Shown: positions 26,232 to 34,499 of the stretch, piece after piece
Position numbering within the stretch: position 1 is the first letter of the stretch
How the letters are laid out: each line of letters starts with the position of its first letter
NCBI RefSeq assembly: GCF_020783315.1
Contig: NZ_CP086063.1
Span: forward strand, 3,088,501 to 3,152,500
DNA length: 64,000 nucleotides
Reading direction: 5' to 3'
Origin: Ferruginibacter lapsinanis
GTDB lineage: Bacteria; Bacteroidota; Bacteroidia; Chitinophagales; Chitinophagaceae
The notes under the pieces: generated by a model
Seen by the model: only the letters and a program-made list of their open reading frames with translations
What the model was told of the DNA's origin: nothing
Database searches by the model: none
Translations under genes and position numbers: made by a program

Positions 26232-27209
26232 TTAATACTTATGTGGCCTTTTCTTGATCATCCCTCCTTTGGTATCTTTTACCGCACTCATCACCACAAA
26301 AGCATTTTTATCAATCTTTTCAAGTTCTGTATTTAGTTTATTCAGCTCCAGACGGGTTATTACAGTATACACAATATCAATCTCTGCTTTATCTCCATGC
26401 TTACCAAAACCCCGTTTGCCTTTATATACAGTAACACCCCTGCCCATTTTGTATATAATCATTTCCCGTATCCTTTCACTGTGTGAAGAAACGATCGTTG
26501 CTCCGATGTATTCCTCAATACCTTCAACAATAAAGTCTAATGCCTTTGATGCAGTCAGGTAGGTGATCATGGAATAAAGCGCAATTTCCACTCCCAAAAA
26601 ATATGCAGCTGATGAAAAAATAATAATGTTGATTAATATAATAATGTCACCAAGTGTTGTCCCGAATTTTCTACTTAAATAAATTGCCAGCACTTCTGTT
26701 CCATCTATCACTGCCCCACCCCTTACAGCAAGACCAATACCTACGCCTAAAAAAAATCCTCCAAATACTGCTACCAATAAATTATCATTGGTAACATTTG
26801 GAAAGTTTACTGTAGCAAGACAAACAGCAAGACCTGTGATCGCCAAAGCAGTCTTGATAGCAAATTGCCTACCAATGACTGTAAAGGCAAGAATTACAAA
26901 AGGAATATTAACACAAATGATCCATATGTACAGCGGCATTTTTGTTAATGCAGAAAGCAACAAAGAAATACCGGTAGCTCCCCCATCAATAAAATGATTG
27001 GTCAATAAAAATCCTTTGAACCCAAAAGATGCTGAAAATATACCTGCCAGTATTAAAATAAAATCCTTAAAATGCCGCTTTAGTATAATAAAAAATTCCC
27101 GATACCCTCGTGCAAGTTCATAATCAGAATATGGTTTTTCATCACTACCCTTTTTTTCTTTATTCTTCAAAGTTGTTTTAATGACCAACTTTGTCCAAAA
27201 TGGATTCAT
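26232..27209 (-). CDS. YitT family membrane protein
   Basis: A 325-residue protein with about six membrane segments (YitT_membrane/DUF161) after a hydrophilic N-terminus of about 45 residues. A soluble C-terminal DUF2179 domain follows (IREMIIYKMGRGVTVYKGKRGFG, IVYTVITRLELNKL). Typical internal motifs FKGFLLTNHFIDGGATGIS and LGVGIGLAVRGGAVIDGTEVLA are present. The family is widespread and its transported substrate is unknown. The frame extends to a TTG at 27233, but the ATG at 27209 is the credible start. Confidence 0.9.
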   Translation of the reverse strand: MNPFWTKLVIKTTLKNKEKKGSDEKPYSDYELARGYREFFIILKRHFKDFILILAGIFSASFGFKGFLLTNHFIDGGATGISLLLSALTKMPLYIWIICVNIPFVILAFTVIGRQFAIKTALAITGLAVCLATVNFPNVTNDNLLVAVFGGFFLGVGIGLAVRGGAVIDGTEVLAIYLSRKFGTTLGDIIILINIIIFSSAAYFLGVEIALYSMITYLTASKALDFIVEGIEEYIGATIVSSHSERIREMIIYKMGRGVTVYKGKRGFGKHGDKAEIDIVYTVITRLELNKLNTELEKIDKNAFVVMSAVKDTKGGMIKKRPHKY

Positions 27210-27230
27210 AGTATTATTTTTTAGGTTGTT

Positions 27231-27258
27231 CAAAAGCCCCGTAAATAATTTACGGGGC
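27231..27258 (-). terminator. rho-independent terminator of the 27271 gene
   Basis: A perfect stem of 10 bp (GCCCCGTAAA / TTTACGGGGC) with a 3-base loop at 27236-27258. Read on the minus strand it is followed by TTTTG, 12 bases after the stop of the gene at 27271. Confidence 0.85.
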
Positions 27259-27270
27259 CGTATATCCTGC

Positions 27271-27768
27271 CTATTTGTTGATCGATAAAATCCTGATCGT
27301 GTTATTTGCGATCGTGTTCCATTTCTCTATCAACTGAAGTTCTCCGCTTAAAGAACCTGTATCATATTCTCTATTATAAAAATGCAAAAAGATATCTGGT
27401 ATAGTTTTATCCTTGTGTGTAAACACCAATTCCAGCTTCTCTATTTCTTTGAAGTCATTATCGTCAGTAACTCTGTTTGTTTTCTCCACTCTGCAACTTT
27501 TCATTTCTGAGAGATCGATTTGCGATGAGATCGATTCCTCTTTTGCATTTCTGATCGCAAACAAAACACTTGTTGCATCATCAATACCAATCACTGAATT
27601 ATTCCAAATATCAAACTGTACTATTTTACATTTGTTTTCCTTTGCCATATTTTCCAGCGATTGTAAAAGTTTTTTTTCTTTCTTTCTGTTATTGCTGATC
27701 ATTACCATAAAAATGATGACACAAAAAAGTAAAAACATCAATCCTATTATAGTTGTTCCTGAATCCAT
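27271..27768 (-). CDS. membrane-anchored protein of unknown function
   Basis: A 165-residue protein with one N-terminal membrane helix (TIIGLMFLLFCVIIFMVMIS) followed by a basic segment (NNRKKEKK), placing the remaining 130 residues in the cytoplasm. The soluble part is mixed alpha/beta (KCKIVQFDIWNNSVIGIDD, ELVFTHKDKTIPDIFLHFYN). No domain is recognised. It shares orientation with yitT but is separated from it by a terminator. Confidence 0.75.
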   Translation of the reverse strand: MDSGTTIIGLMFLLFCVIIFMVMISNNRKKEKKLLQSLENMAKENKCKIVQFDIWNNSVIGIDDATSVLFAIRNAKEESISSQIDLSEMKSCRVEKTNRVTDDNDFKEIEKLELVFTHKDKTIPDIFLHFYNREYDTGSLSGELQLIEKWNTIANNTIRILSINK

Positions 27769-27866
27769 TTTTAATATTTTTTAATTGTTGAAATAAGAAT
27801 ACGCAGGTACAAGCTATTCTCTTAAAAATAGCCATCCTGAAACTTGTTAAACCTGTTTAAAAAATA

Positions 27867-28247
27867 TTACCAGAAATAATGAGAAGGAAAGATTATAGCA
27901 GACTTGCTAAGACGAAGTAAAAGGAATGTAGAAAAAAAATTGTACTGAGTAAACTTTGTCAGTAACAACTGATCAGCTGTACGGACAAATCCTTCAAAAA
28001 AAAAGTGTTGATTTTTGAAAGGCGAAGGCGACGTATGTGTAACCAAACTAACTGAACTCTCAGTTGGTGACGTATGACAAAAAACACTTTTTGAAACAAC
28101 TGAATGATAACTCTCAGTTGGCGAGTCATTTTGTGAGGAGGTAAAAAAAATATTTCCCGGAAGAATACTACCGCTATGCAGGCTTATAATAAAGCCATAC
28201 AAAAGCATCAAAGTAACCAACGCTGTTATTTTTAAAATATTCTTCAC
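27867..28247 (-). CDS. hypothetical protein with one membrane segment
   Basis: A 127-residue protein starting at a GTG (VKNILKITALVTLMLLYGF). The first 28 residues form a signal-anchor or signal peptide; the rest is Ser/Phe-rich and ends RLSKSAIIFPSHYFW. The frame continues to a TTG at 28289, but a perfect -7 box (TACCTTTG, minus strand 28252-28259) overlaps that extension and would place transcription start almost at the GTG, so 28247 is preferred. Small proteins of this type occur upstream of outer-membrane receptors in Chitinophagaceae, and here a TonB-type receptor lies divergently. Function is unknown. Confidence 0.55.
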   Translation of the reverse strand: MKNILKITALVTLMLLYGFIISLHSGSILPGNIFFTSSQNDSPTESYHSVVSKSVFCHTSPTESSVSLVTHTSPSPFKNQHFFFEGFVRTADQLLLTKFTQYNFFSTFLLLRLSKSAIIFPSHYFW

Positions 28248-28251
28248 GCTG

Positions 28252-28259
28252 CAAAGGTA
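28252..28259 (-). promoter_or_regulatory. -7 box of the 27867 gene
   Basis: TACCTTTG on the minus strand followed by CAGCGTG. The predicted transcription start is within a few bases of the GTG codon, implying a very short leader or leaderless mRNA. Confidence 0.55.
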
Positions 28260-28463
28260 CGATTTTGAGGACAGTCTGTTGGTTGACAATATATAAGGAA
28301 AGCATAAATTTCCCGAATTTACTCACGAGATTGGAGGATTTGGCGCAAAGTCTACTATCTTTTTCGTCGCCGTTTTGACTTTCCATCCCCTAACTTCTAT
28401 TTTCTCTCACTATCAACTATTCCTGCCATTTGTCATTCAACGGAACCACTTGTGTAAAATAAT

Positions 28464-28484
28464 GTACTATGTTTTACAAAGTAC
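28464..28484 (+). promoter_or_regulatory. candidate operator of the TonB receptor gene
   Basis: An imperfect palindrome GTACTATGT-N3-ACAAAGTAC (arms of nine bases with one mismatch) lies immediately upstream of the -7 box at 28486. A larger inverted pair TGTAAAA/TTTTACA (28453-28477) overlaps it. The position between -33 and -7 suggests repression, for instance by a PadR- or BlaI-type regulator; the regulator is not in the window. Confidence 0.55.
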
Positions 28485-28485
28485 C

Positions 28486-28493
28486 TACTTTTG
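28486..28493 (+). promoter_or_regulatory. -7 box of the TonB receptor gene
   Basis: TACTTTTG fits TAnnTTTG. Transcription would begin near 28500, 20 bases before the ATG at 28520, which excludes the ATG at 28469 as start. Confidence 0.6.
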
Positions 28494-28519
28494 ACCTGTA
28501 CTTTAAAAAATTACACAAA

Positions 28520-30964
28520 ATGAAAAAGATCATCTTAACCTCGATAAGCTCACTTTTCTACGGCTCTATCTCATTAATAGCCAATCCATTATCGGCTAAT
28601 ACCGTTGCAGGAAAAGTAATAGATATCGACAACAAACCTATCCATTCAGTAACCGTTTCATTACTAAATGCAGCAGACAGTAGTCTAGTAAAAGTGGAAA
28701 TCACCGACATAAATGGCGAATTCAAGTTCCCAACTTCTGTTTCGGGCGCCTATTTATTAAGCTATACCAATACCGGATATGAGAAAAAATACTCAGATGC
28801 TTTCATATTAACCGAAGGTGTTGAAATAGTATTGCCAACCGTAAAATTGACTCAGATCACTAAAAAAATGCAGGAAGTGGTGGTTACTTCTAAAAAACCG
28901 ATCATCGAAGTAAAAGCGGATAAAACCATTTTTAATGTAGAGAATAGTATTACTGCTACTGGCAGTAATGCATTGGAAATGCTAAAGAAGAGCCCTGGAG
29001 TACAAGTAGACAATGAAGACAAGATCAGCATGAACGGAAAAAATGGAGTAAAAATCTATGTAGACGGTAAAATGCTTCAGATGGATGAAAAAAATGTTTC
29101 GGAATACCTTAAAACCATCACAAGCAACGATATGGAAGCGATAGAAATGATCAGCAATCCTGGTGCTAAATATGATGCTGCAGGAAATGCCGGGATCATT
29201 AATATCAAATTAAAAAAGAACAAAAAATTCGGTACTAACGGTAACGCATCACTTGGTTTAACCCAAGGTCAAACGCCAAAAGGCAACGGTGCTGTATCTT
29301 TAAACTACCGGGACAAAAAAATAAATGTATTCAGTAATTTAACTGGTAATATTGGCAACCGATATCAAACAATCAATTTAGAAAGAAGACAAGCCGATAC
29401 CGTTTTCGATATGAGAAGTTCTCAAGTATCATCAGATAATAACTTTAACGGAAAAGCCGGCTTTGATTATTTCATTGACAAGAAAAAAACAATTGGCTTT
29501 ATGGCCAATGCAAGCACATCTAACCGTGATTGGTCAAGTGACGGCAATACACTTATTTACTACGAACCTTCCATGCAGCTGGTAAAAAAATTAATAGCGA
29601 AAAACAGTGTACCGCAAAAAACCACCAACGCAAATTTTAATGCCAATTACCGCTATGCCGATACTACCGGTAAAGAAATAAATATTGATGCAGATTATGG
29701 TTTATTCAGGAGTAAAAGCAATAGCTTTCAACCAAATATATACTATGACATGAATAACAGTTTCTTATCAGAGGCTGTATACAGAAACCGCACCCCTATT
29801 GACATTGATATCTATTCATTAAAAGCAGATATAGAACAAAAACTTGGAAAAGGGAAAATCGGTTATGGGGCAAAAGCATCTTATGTAATTACGCAAAATG
29901 CATTTGATTTTTATAATGTATCTGGCGGCAATGATACCAAAGTGCTTGAAAAAAGTAACAAATTTAAATTCAAAGAAAACATCAATGCTGTTTATGTATC
30001 CTATCAACGTCAGCTAAATGACAAAATAGACCTACAGGCTGGTTTGCGTGCAGAACAAACCAATAGCAATGGTATATTAACCAGGGCCGACGGTGTATAC
30101 CAAAGCGATAATGATGTTAAACGTAGCTACCTAGATCTTTTCCCTAGTGCATCATTAAGTTATAAACTAAATAATAAAAACAGTTTCAGTCTTGCTTATA
30201 GCAGACGAATTGATAGGCCAAGTTATCAAGATTTGAATCCATTCGAAAACAAGCTGGATGAATTAACCTATCAAAAAGGAAATGCATTCCTACGTCCGCA
30301 ATACACAGACAATGTACAGATAAAACACATTTTTGCAGGAAAGCTTTCTACTGATTTTTCATATAGTTATGTAAGAGATTATGCTACTGAGATCTTAGAT
30401 ACTACCAATAAAAACTCAACATATCTTCAAAATCAAAATTTGGCAACACAACAAATATTAAGTTGGCATATATCTTCCCCATTAGCTATAACCAAATGGT
30501 GGAATGGATATCTTGAATTCTGGCATAATACTTACATATTTGATGGCATTGCCAATAACAAGAAAGTACATATGAGCATACCTCATTATGGCGTTTACTC
30601 AACTCAAAGTTTTAATCTGGGCAATGGATACAGTGCAGAAATGAGTGGATGGTGGAGTAGTCCTACTAACTGGGGTGCAACAGGAAAAGGTGGCGCACAA
30701 GGAAATGTTGATTTTGGTATACAAAAATCATTGATGCAAAAAAGAGCTACACTTAAAGTGACTGCTACTGATATTTTTGCAACACAATCACCCTGGAGGA
30801 TCACTAACAATTTCGGTGGTTTAAGATTAAAAGGTAATGGTAAATATGAAAGTCAAACGATAAGAGTAAACTTTACTTATCGTTTTGGAAGTGCACAAAT
30901 TAAAAATGCCCGTCAAAGACAAACAGGATTGGAATCTGAAAGTAATCGGATAAAAGGTAACTAA
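28520..30964 (+). CDS. TonB-dependent receptor / outer-membrane beta-barrel protein
   Basis: An 814-residue outer-membrane protein. After the signal peptide comes a carboxypeptidase-regulatory-like domain (VAGKVIDIDNKPIHSVTVSLL). A plug domain follows (VVVTSKKPIIEVKADKTIFN, GSNALEMLKKSPGVQVDNED, VYVDGK-type strand KIYVDGKMLQM, NPGAKYDAAGNAGIINIKLKK). Then comes a beta-barrel of the OMP_b-brl_3 type ending in strands such as TIRVNFTYRFGSAQ. Receptors of this kind import ligands across the outer membrane, but this subgroup is not linked to a SusD partner. Substrate unknown. The start is placed at 28520 because of the promoter and signal peptide. The C-terminus ends with a short basic tail. Confidence 0.9.
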   Translation: MKKIILTSISSLFYGSISLIANPLSANTVAGKVIDIDNKPIHSVTVSLLNAADSSLVKVEITDINGEFKFPTSVSGAYLLSYTNTGYEKKYSDAFILTEGVEIVLPTVKLTQITKKMQEVVVTSKKPIIEVKADKTIFNVENSITATGSNALEMLKKSPGVQVDNEDKISMNGKNGVKIYVDGKMLQMDEKNVSEYLKTITSNDMEAIEMISNPGAKYDAAGNAGIINIKLKKNKKFGTNGNASLGLTQGQTPKGNGAVSLNYRDKKINVFSNLTGNIGNRYQTINLERRQADTVFDMRSSQVSSDNNFNGKAGFDYFIDKKKTIGFMANASTSNRDWSSDGNTLIYYEPSMQLVKKLIAKNSVPQKTTNANFNANYRYADTTGKEINIDADYGLFRSKSNSFQPNIYYDMNNSFLSEAVYRNRTPIDIDIYSLKADIEQKLGKGKIGYGAKASYVITQNAFDFYNVSGGNDTKVLEKSNKFKFKENINAVYVSYQRQLNDKIDLQAGLRAEQTNSNGILTRADGVYQSDNDVKRSYLDLFPSASLSYKLNNKNSFSLAYSRRIDRPSYQDLNPFENKLDELTYQKGNAFLRPQYTDNVQIKHIFAGKLSTDFSYSYVRDYATEILDTTNKNSTYLQNQNLATQQILSWHISSPLAITKWWNGYLEFWHNTYIFDGIANNKKVHMSIPHYGVYSTQSFNLGNGYSAEMSGWWSSPTNWGATGKGGAQGNVDFGIQKSLMQKRATLKVTATDIFATQSPWRITNNFGGLRLKGNGKYESQTIRVNFTYRFGSAQIKNARQRQTGLESESNRIKGN

Positions 30965-30987
30965 TCATATTCGCCGAAACAAAGGTC

Positions 30988-31030
30988 AGCGGCCATCATT
31001 CCATCATTTGGGATGGTGGCCGCTTCTTTT
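30988..31030 (+). terminator. rho-independent terminator after the TonB receptor
   Basis: A 15-bp stem beginning AGCGGCCA and closing TGGCCGCT, loop of 7 bases, followed by TCTTTT; 24 bases after the stop. Confidence 0.85.
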
Positions 31031-31174
31031 ATGGTACTATTTGGATGCTTGGTACCATATAATTGGATTTTCTCCATTTTTTCTAATCAACACTTACTCA
31101 TTATGCGGCGGCGGTTTTGATCGCTTTTATATATGATACAACTATTTATAATGATTTTACACCAAAACATGGTG

Positions 31175-31186
31175 TGATTTAAATCA
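31175..31186 (+). promoter_or_regulatory. CRP/FNR-like palindrome upstream of yceI-porin
   Basis: TGATTTAAATCA is a perfect 12-bp palindrome with the half-site spacing of CRP/FNR-family operators (TGAT-N4-ATCA). Its centre lies about 62-65 bases upstream of the predicted transcription start, a usual class I activator position. Another inverted repeat, ACACCA-N5-TGGTGT, is just upstream at 31159-31175. Confidence 0.5.
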
Positions 31187-31210
31187 TATCATGCCATTAT
31201 AATCGTCATA

Positions 31211-31239
31211 TTTTGGAAAATGAGCCCAATCTACATTTG
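31211..31239 (+). promoter_or_regulatory. promoter of the yceI-porin operon
   Basis: TTTTG at 31211-31215 (-33 type) and TACATTTG at 31232-31239 (-7 box) with 16 bases between. The ATG at 31270 is 30 bases downstream. Confidence 0.6.
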
Positions 31240-31269
31240 CACTATAAATAACTCATAAAAATAAAAACT

Positions 31270-31860
31270 ATGAAAAATAGAATAACATCACTAAAAACTG
31301 TACTCGCTCTCTTACTATTTCAAATTATTGCAATTGCTTCATTTGCTCAGGTTAAATATAGTTTGAATTCTACTAGCATTGTTGTAAGCGGAACCTCTAC
31401 CCTACACGATTGGACTATGAAATCCGGAAATGGAACTTTCGATGCTGTATTCACATTTGGAACAAACGGAAGAATAACCGGAATTAGTAATCTGCATTTT
31501 GTAACTCAGGTTAGCGAATTAAAAAGCGAAAAGAGTGCAATGGATAAAAATGCATACAAATCTTTAAAGAAAGACAAATTTGCTACAATCACATTTACAG
31601 CAGCCAGTTTAACTGCAGCTACTGCCGATGGAGTTAACTATGCGATAAAAGGCATCGGAAAATTAACCATTGCAGGTGTTACGCATGATATAGAAGTACT
31701 TACTACATTAAAATTAAATGCAGATAAAAGTATAACCGTAACCGGCTATCAAAAATTAAAAATGAAAGATTATGGTGTAGAACCTCCTTCATTTATGTTT
31801 GGTGCGGTAAAAACCGGCAACGACATCACAATAAAATTTGATCTAAGTCTAAAAAAATAA
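31270..31860 (+). CDS. YceI family protein
   Basis: A 196-residue exported protein (signal peptide ends ASFAQ) with the YceI lipocalin-like domain, a periplasmic isoprenoid or fatty-acid binding fold. Family marks are VVSGTSTLHDWTMKSG near the mature start, SEKSAMDKNAYKSLKKDKFATITF in the middle and IGKLTIAGVTHDIE, YQKLKMKDYGVEPPSFMFGAV later. It lies 53 bases ahead of a porin gene and behind a CRP/FNR-like palindrome. The porin and a second YceI gene follow, so a joint role in handling a lipophilic or respiratory compound is a reasonable guess. Confidence 0.92.
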   Translation: MKNRITSLKTVLALLLFQIIAIASFAQVKYSLNSTSIVVSGTSTLHDWTMKSGNGTFDAVFTFGTNGRITGISNLHFVTQVSELKSEKSAMDKNAYKSLKKDKFATITFTAASLTAATADGVNYAIKGIGKLTIAGVTHDIEVLTTLKLNADKSITVTGYQKLKMKDYGVEPPSFMFGAVKTGNDITIKFDLSLKK

Positions 31861-31913
31861 ATACACTCATACTTAAACCAAAAACTAAACATTAACCAAA
31901 AAACAAAACAATT

Positions 31914-33269
31914 ATGAAAAATATCTTTAGCAGGTTTACATTAATCATGGCGTTCGGGGCTCTACCTGTTGCCCTACTAGCACAACAACCTACAATTTCA
32001 AATTGGAGACCATACGATCAAAGCGGTATTAACGTTTTTGAAACTCCAAAAGACAATGATGCAAAATTTGACGGCTTGAAAGTAAGATTTGGCGCAGGTT
32101 TTACACAACAATTCCAAAGTTTGAAACACGAAAATACAGCTTTGAACAATCAAGGGAATTCTGTTGCAACTGCACAAGCAAATAAATTATATCCAATCAA
32201 ATCTGGTTTCATGACAGCGCAAGCAAATGCTTTCATGGATGTTCAGTTAGGTGATGGTATTGCATTGAACGTAACCAGCTACCTATCTTCACGTCACCAC
32301 AACGAAACTTGGGTGAAAGGTGGTTATATCCAATTTGATAAACTTCCATTCAAAGGAAAATTCTGGACAGATTTCATGAACATGGCCACTATCAAAATCG
32401 GTCACTTTGAAGTGAACTACGGTGATGAACATTTCCGCAGATCAGATGGTGGACAAGCTTTATACAATCCATTCATGGAAGGATATATAATGGACGCATT
32501 CGCTACTGAAATCGGAGGTGAAGTATACATCAAAAAAAATGGTTTCTTTGGAATGGTAGGACTAACCAACGGTATGATCAAAGGAAATATTGACTCTGTA
32601 CAAGTTAGCACTCAAGCTGATGGTAGCGATAAAAGAAGCCCTTCCATCTTGGTAAAAGCCGGTGTTGATAAAAAATTAGACAATGGACTACGTTTAAGAT
32701 TTACAGGAAGTTTGTATCATAACGGAAGTTCTGCCGGAAGTGGTTTAACACTATATGGTGGTGACCGTACCGGTTCTAATTATCAAAACGTAATGGAAAA
32801 ATGGGTATCTGGTACACCAGCAGCAGCTCAGGCATCTACATCTATTGCTTTCTCTGGCCGTTTAAATCCAGGATTCAGCAAAAAAATTGACGCTGTAATG
32901 TTCAATGCTTTTGCAAAATACCAAGGATTCGAATTTTTTGGAACTTATGAATTAGCATCAGGCTATTCTAAAAGTGAAACAACAACCAGAAAAGCTAACC
33001 AATATGGTGTTGAAGCTGTTTACAGAATAGGTGCAAATGAAAATGTATTCTTAGGTGCTCGTTACAATGCCGTAAAAGCAAGATTAACCAGCCAAACTAC
33101 AGATGTAAACGTTGATCGTTTTGCAGTAGCAGGTGGATGGTTCATCACTAAAAATACTTTACTAAAAGTAGAATATGTAACTCAGAGTTACAAAGATTTT
33201 GTTACAAGCGACTACAGAAATGGCGGCAAATTCAACGGAGTTGTTGTTGAAGCTGTAGTAGGTTTTTAA
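31914..33269 (+). CDS. outer-membrane porin
   Basis: A 451-residue outer-membrane beta-barrel of the Bacteroidota porin / phosphate-selective porin-like type. The signal peptide ends LLAQQ. It is predominantly amphipathic strands (LKVRFGAGFTQQFQSLK, IALNVTSYLSSRHHNETW, TIKIGHFEVNYGDEHFRRSD), and the last strand VVVEAVVGF ends with Phe, as expected for recognition by the barrel assembly machinery. There is no plug and no TonB region, so passive diffusion is expected. It is probably cotranscribed with the YceI gene upstream and ends at a strong terminator. The channel's substrate is unknown. Confidence 0.85.
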   Translation: MKNIFSRFTLIMAFGALPVALLAQQPTISNWRPYDQSGINVFETPKDNDAKFDGLKVRFGAGFTQQFQSLKHENTALNNQGNSVATAQANKLYPIKSGFMTAQANAFMDVQLGDGIALNVTSYLSSRHHNETWVKGGYIQFDKLPFKGKFWTDFMNMATIKIGHFEVNYGDEHFRRSDGGQALYNPFMEGYIMDAFATEIGGEVYIKKNGFFGMVGLTNGMIKGNIDSVQVSTQADGSDKRSPSILVKAGVDKKLDNGLRLRFTGSLYHNGSSAGSGLTLYGGDRTGSNYQNVMEKWVSGTPAAAQASTSIAFSGRLNPGFSKKIDAVMFNAFAKYQGFEFFGTYELASGYSKSETTTRKANQYGVEAVYRIGANENVFLGARYNAVKARLTSQTTDVNVDRFAVAGGWFITKNTLLKVEYVTQSYKDFVTSDYRNGGKFNGVVVEAVVGF

Positions 33270-33298
33270 TTTGAGTATGATTTATTAATTTTATAAAG

Positions 33299-33335
33299 TG
33301 TCAGGATGAAATGAATCATCCTGACATTTTATTTT
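33299..33335 (+). terminator. rho-independent terminator after the porin
   Basis: An 11-bp stem TGTCAGGATGA / TCATCCTGACA with a 6-base loop and TTTTATTTT tail. Confidence 0.9.
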
Positions 33336-33366
33336 AAAGACATACATATTTATATATATTCGCTGT

Positions 33367-33981
33367 ATGGAGGCAAAAAAGATCTACATATTATTCATAT
33401 GCTTTTTTATTTCTGTTACAGTATTTTCTCAAAAAATACTGCCATCCCCCTATTATGCAAAATGGGTGTTAGTAAAAGGCAGTTTTCTAAAAGTAGCAGG
33501 AAGTACTAACGTAAATAAATTTACTTGCGAAATCGTAGATTACAGCAATCCTGACACTATCTATGTTTTAAACCCTTCCACCCAACAATATCTGCCCGTT
33601 AAAGGTGCCTTAAAATTAGACATTTCAAAATTTGATTGTCATTTAGCCGTAATGACGAATGATCTCTTCAAAACATTAAAGGGCAAACAATATCCAACGA
33701 TGTTGGTGCAGTTTGTTTCTTTGAGTAAGTTCCCGGATTTTAATGCCCCAAACAGTGTTATTACCGGAGTAGTTATTATTGAATTGGCAGGCGTATTAAA
33801 AAGCTATATAGTAAATTATACCTTCAGCAGAGATGCTTTAAAAAACATACACCTCGTTGGTAAAAGACAGGTTAATTTTTCTGATTTTAATCTCACCCCT
33901 CCCAGAAAATTAGGCGGCCTGATAAAAACAAAACAGGAACTTGATGTAGAGTTTCATCTGATGATGAGAAATACAAACTAG
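33367..33981 (+). CDS. YceI-like family protein (second copy)
   Basis: A 204-residue exported protein (signal peptide ends TVFSQK) with a diverged YceI-type domain. Its marks are VKGSFLKVAGSTNVNKFTCEI at the mature N-terminus, a middle region MTNDLFKTLKGKQYPTMLVQF, and a late VNFSDFNLTPPRKLGGLIKTKQELDVEF. It is about 25% longer in the loop after strand 2 than the first YceI. It follows the porin behind a terminator, so it has its own or read-through transcription. The stop overlaps the end of the convergent 33978 gene by four bases. Confidence 0.8.
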   Translation: MEAKKIYILFICFFISVTVFSQKILPSPYYAKWVLVKGSFLKVAGSTNVNKFTCEIVDYSNPDTIYVLNPSTQQYLPVKGALKLDISKFDCHLAVMTNDLFKTLKGKQYPTMLVQFVSLSKFPDFNAPNSVITGVVIIELAGVLKSYIVNYTFSRDALKNIHLVGKRQVNFSDFNLTPPRKLGGLIKTKQELDVEFHLMMRNTN

Positions 33982-34385
33982 GGACTTAATTTAGCAAAGA
34001 GAATTCCTGCAACGATCGCCTGCAATAGTCCGTAGAACAACCAACTCAACACCATCGGCACGGTAATATCCATCGCACTGAAGCTGATCCACATCACCGG
34101 AACAAGTGCTATTACTGCGTACATCGCCCCAAACTCTAGTCCACGAAGGATGAAATTTCCTACAAATAAACTTTTAAATCTTTCCCAAAACCAGGATAAA
34201 GCAAAGCTGATAATAAATGCATGGGCATAAAACATTACATCTCTGCTAGTGCTGGAAGTAAATAAAGGATTGAGATAATCTACAAATAACTGAGGAAAGA
34301 ATGTTACTGCTATAAAAAGCCCTCCATAACAAATTACAGTTAACAGTAAACCGGCAATTAAGCCGTTTCTAAAAATTTGTTTCAT
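33978..34385 (-). CDS. membrane protein of unknown function, four spans
   Basis: A 135-residue integral membrane protein with about four membrane segments (residues 8-30, 46-65, 77-101, 106-132). No catalytic motif is visible; it belongs to small Bacteroidota membrane proteins without assigned function. It is convergent with the YceI-like gene; the two stop codons overlap. Confidence 0.75.
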   Translation of the reverse strand: MKQIFRNGLIAGLLLTVICYGGLFIAVTFFPQLFVDYLNPLFTSSTSRDVMFYAHAFIISFALSWFWERFKSLFVGNFILRGLEFGAMYAVIALVPVMWISFSAMDITVPMVLSWLFYGLLQAIVAGILFAKLSP

Positions 34386-34499
34386 GAAGAGAATTTAGTT
34401 ACGTTAGTTGATAAAACAGCAATGTGAAATTATGCTTAAAGGTAAAAAAACTTCTTTCAATAATATAATAGAATTATCAAAATAGTAAAAATTAAATCA

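Noticed and set aside
28469-28519. ATG at 28469 as start of the TonB receptor
   Set aside because: It lies upstream of the -7 box and within the palindromic operator; the signal peptide begins at the ATG at 28520.
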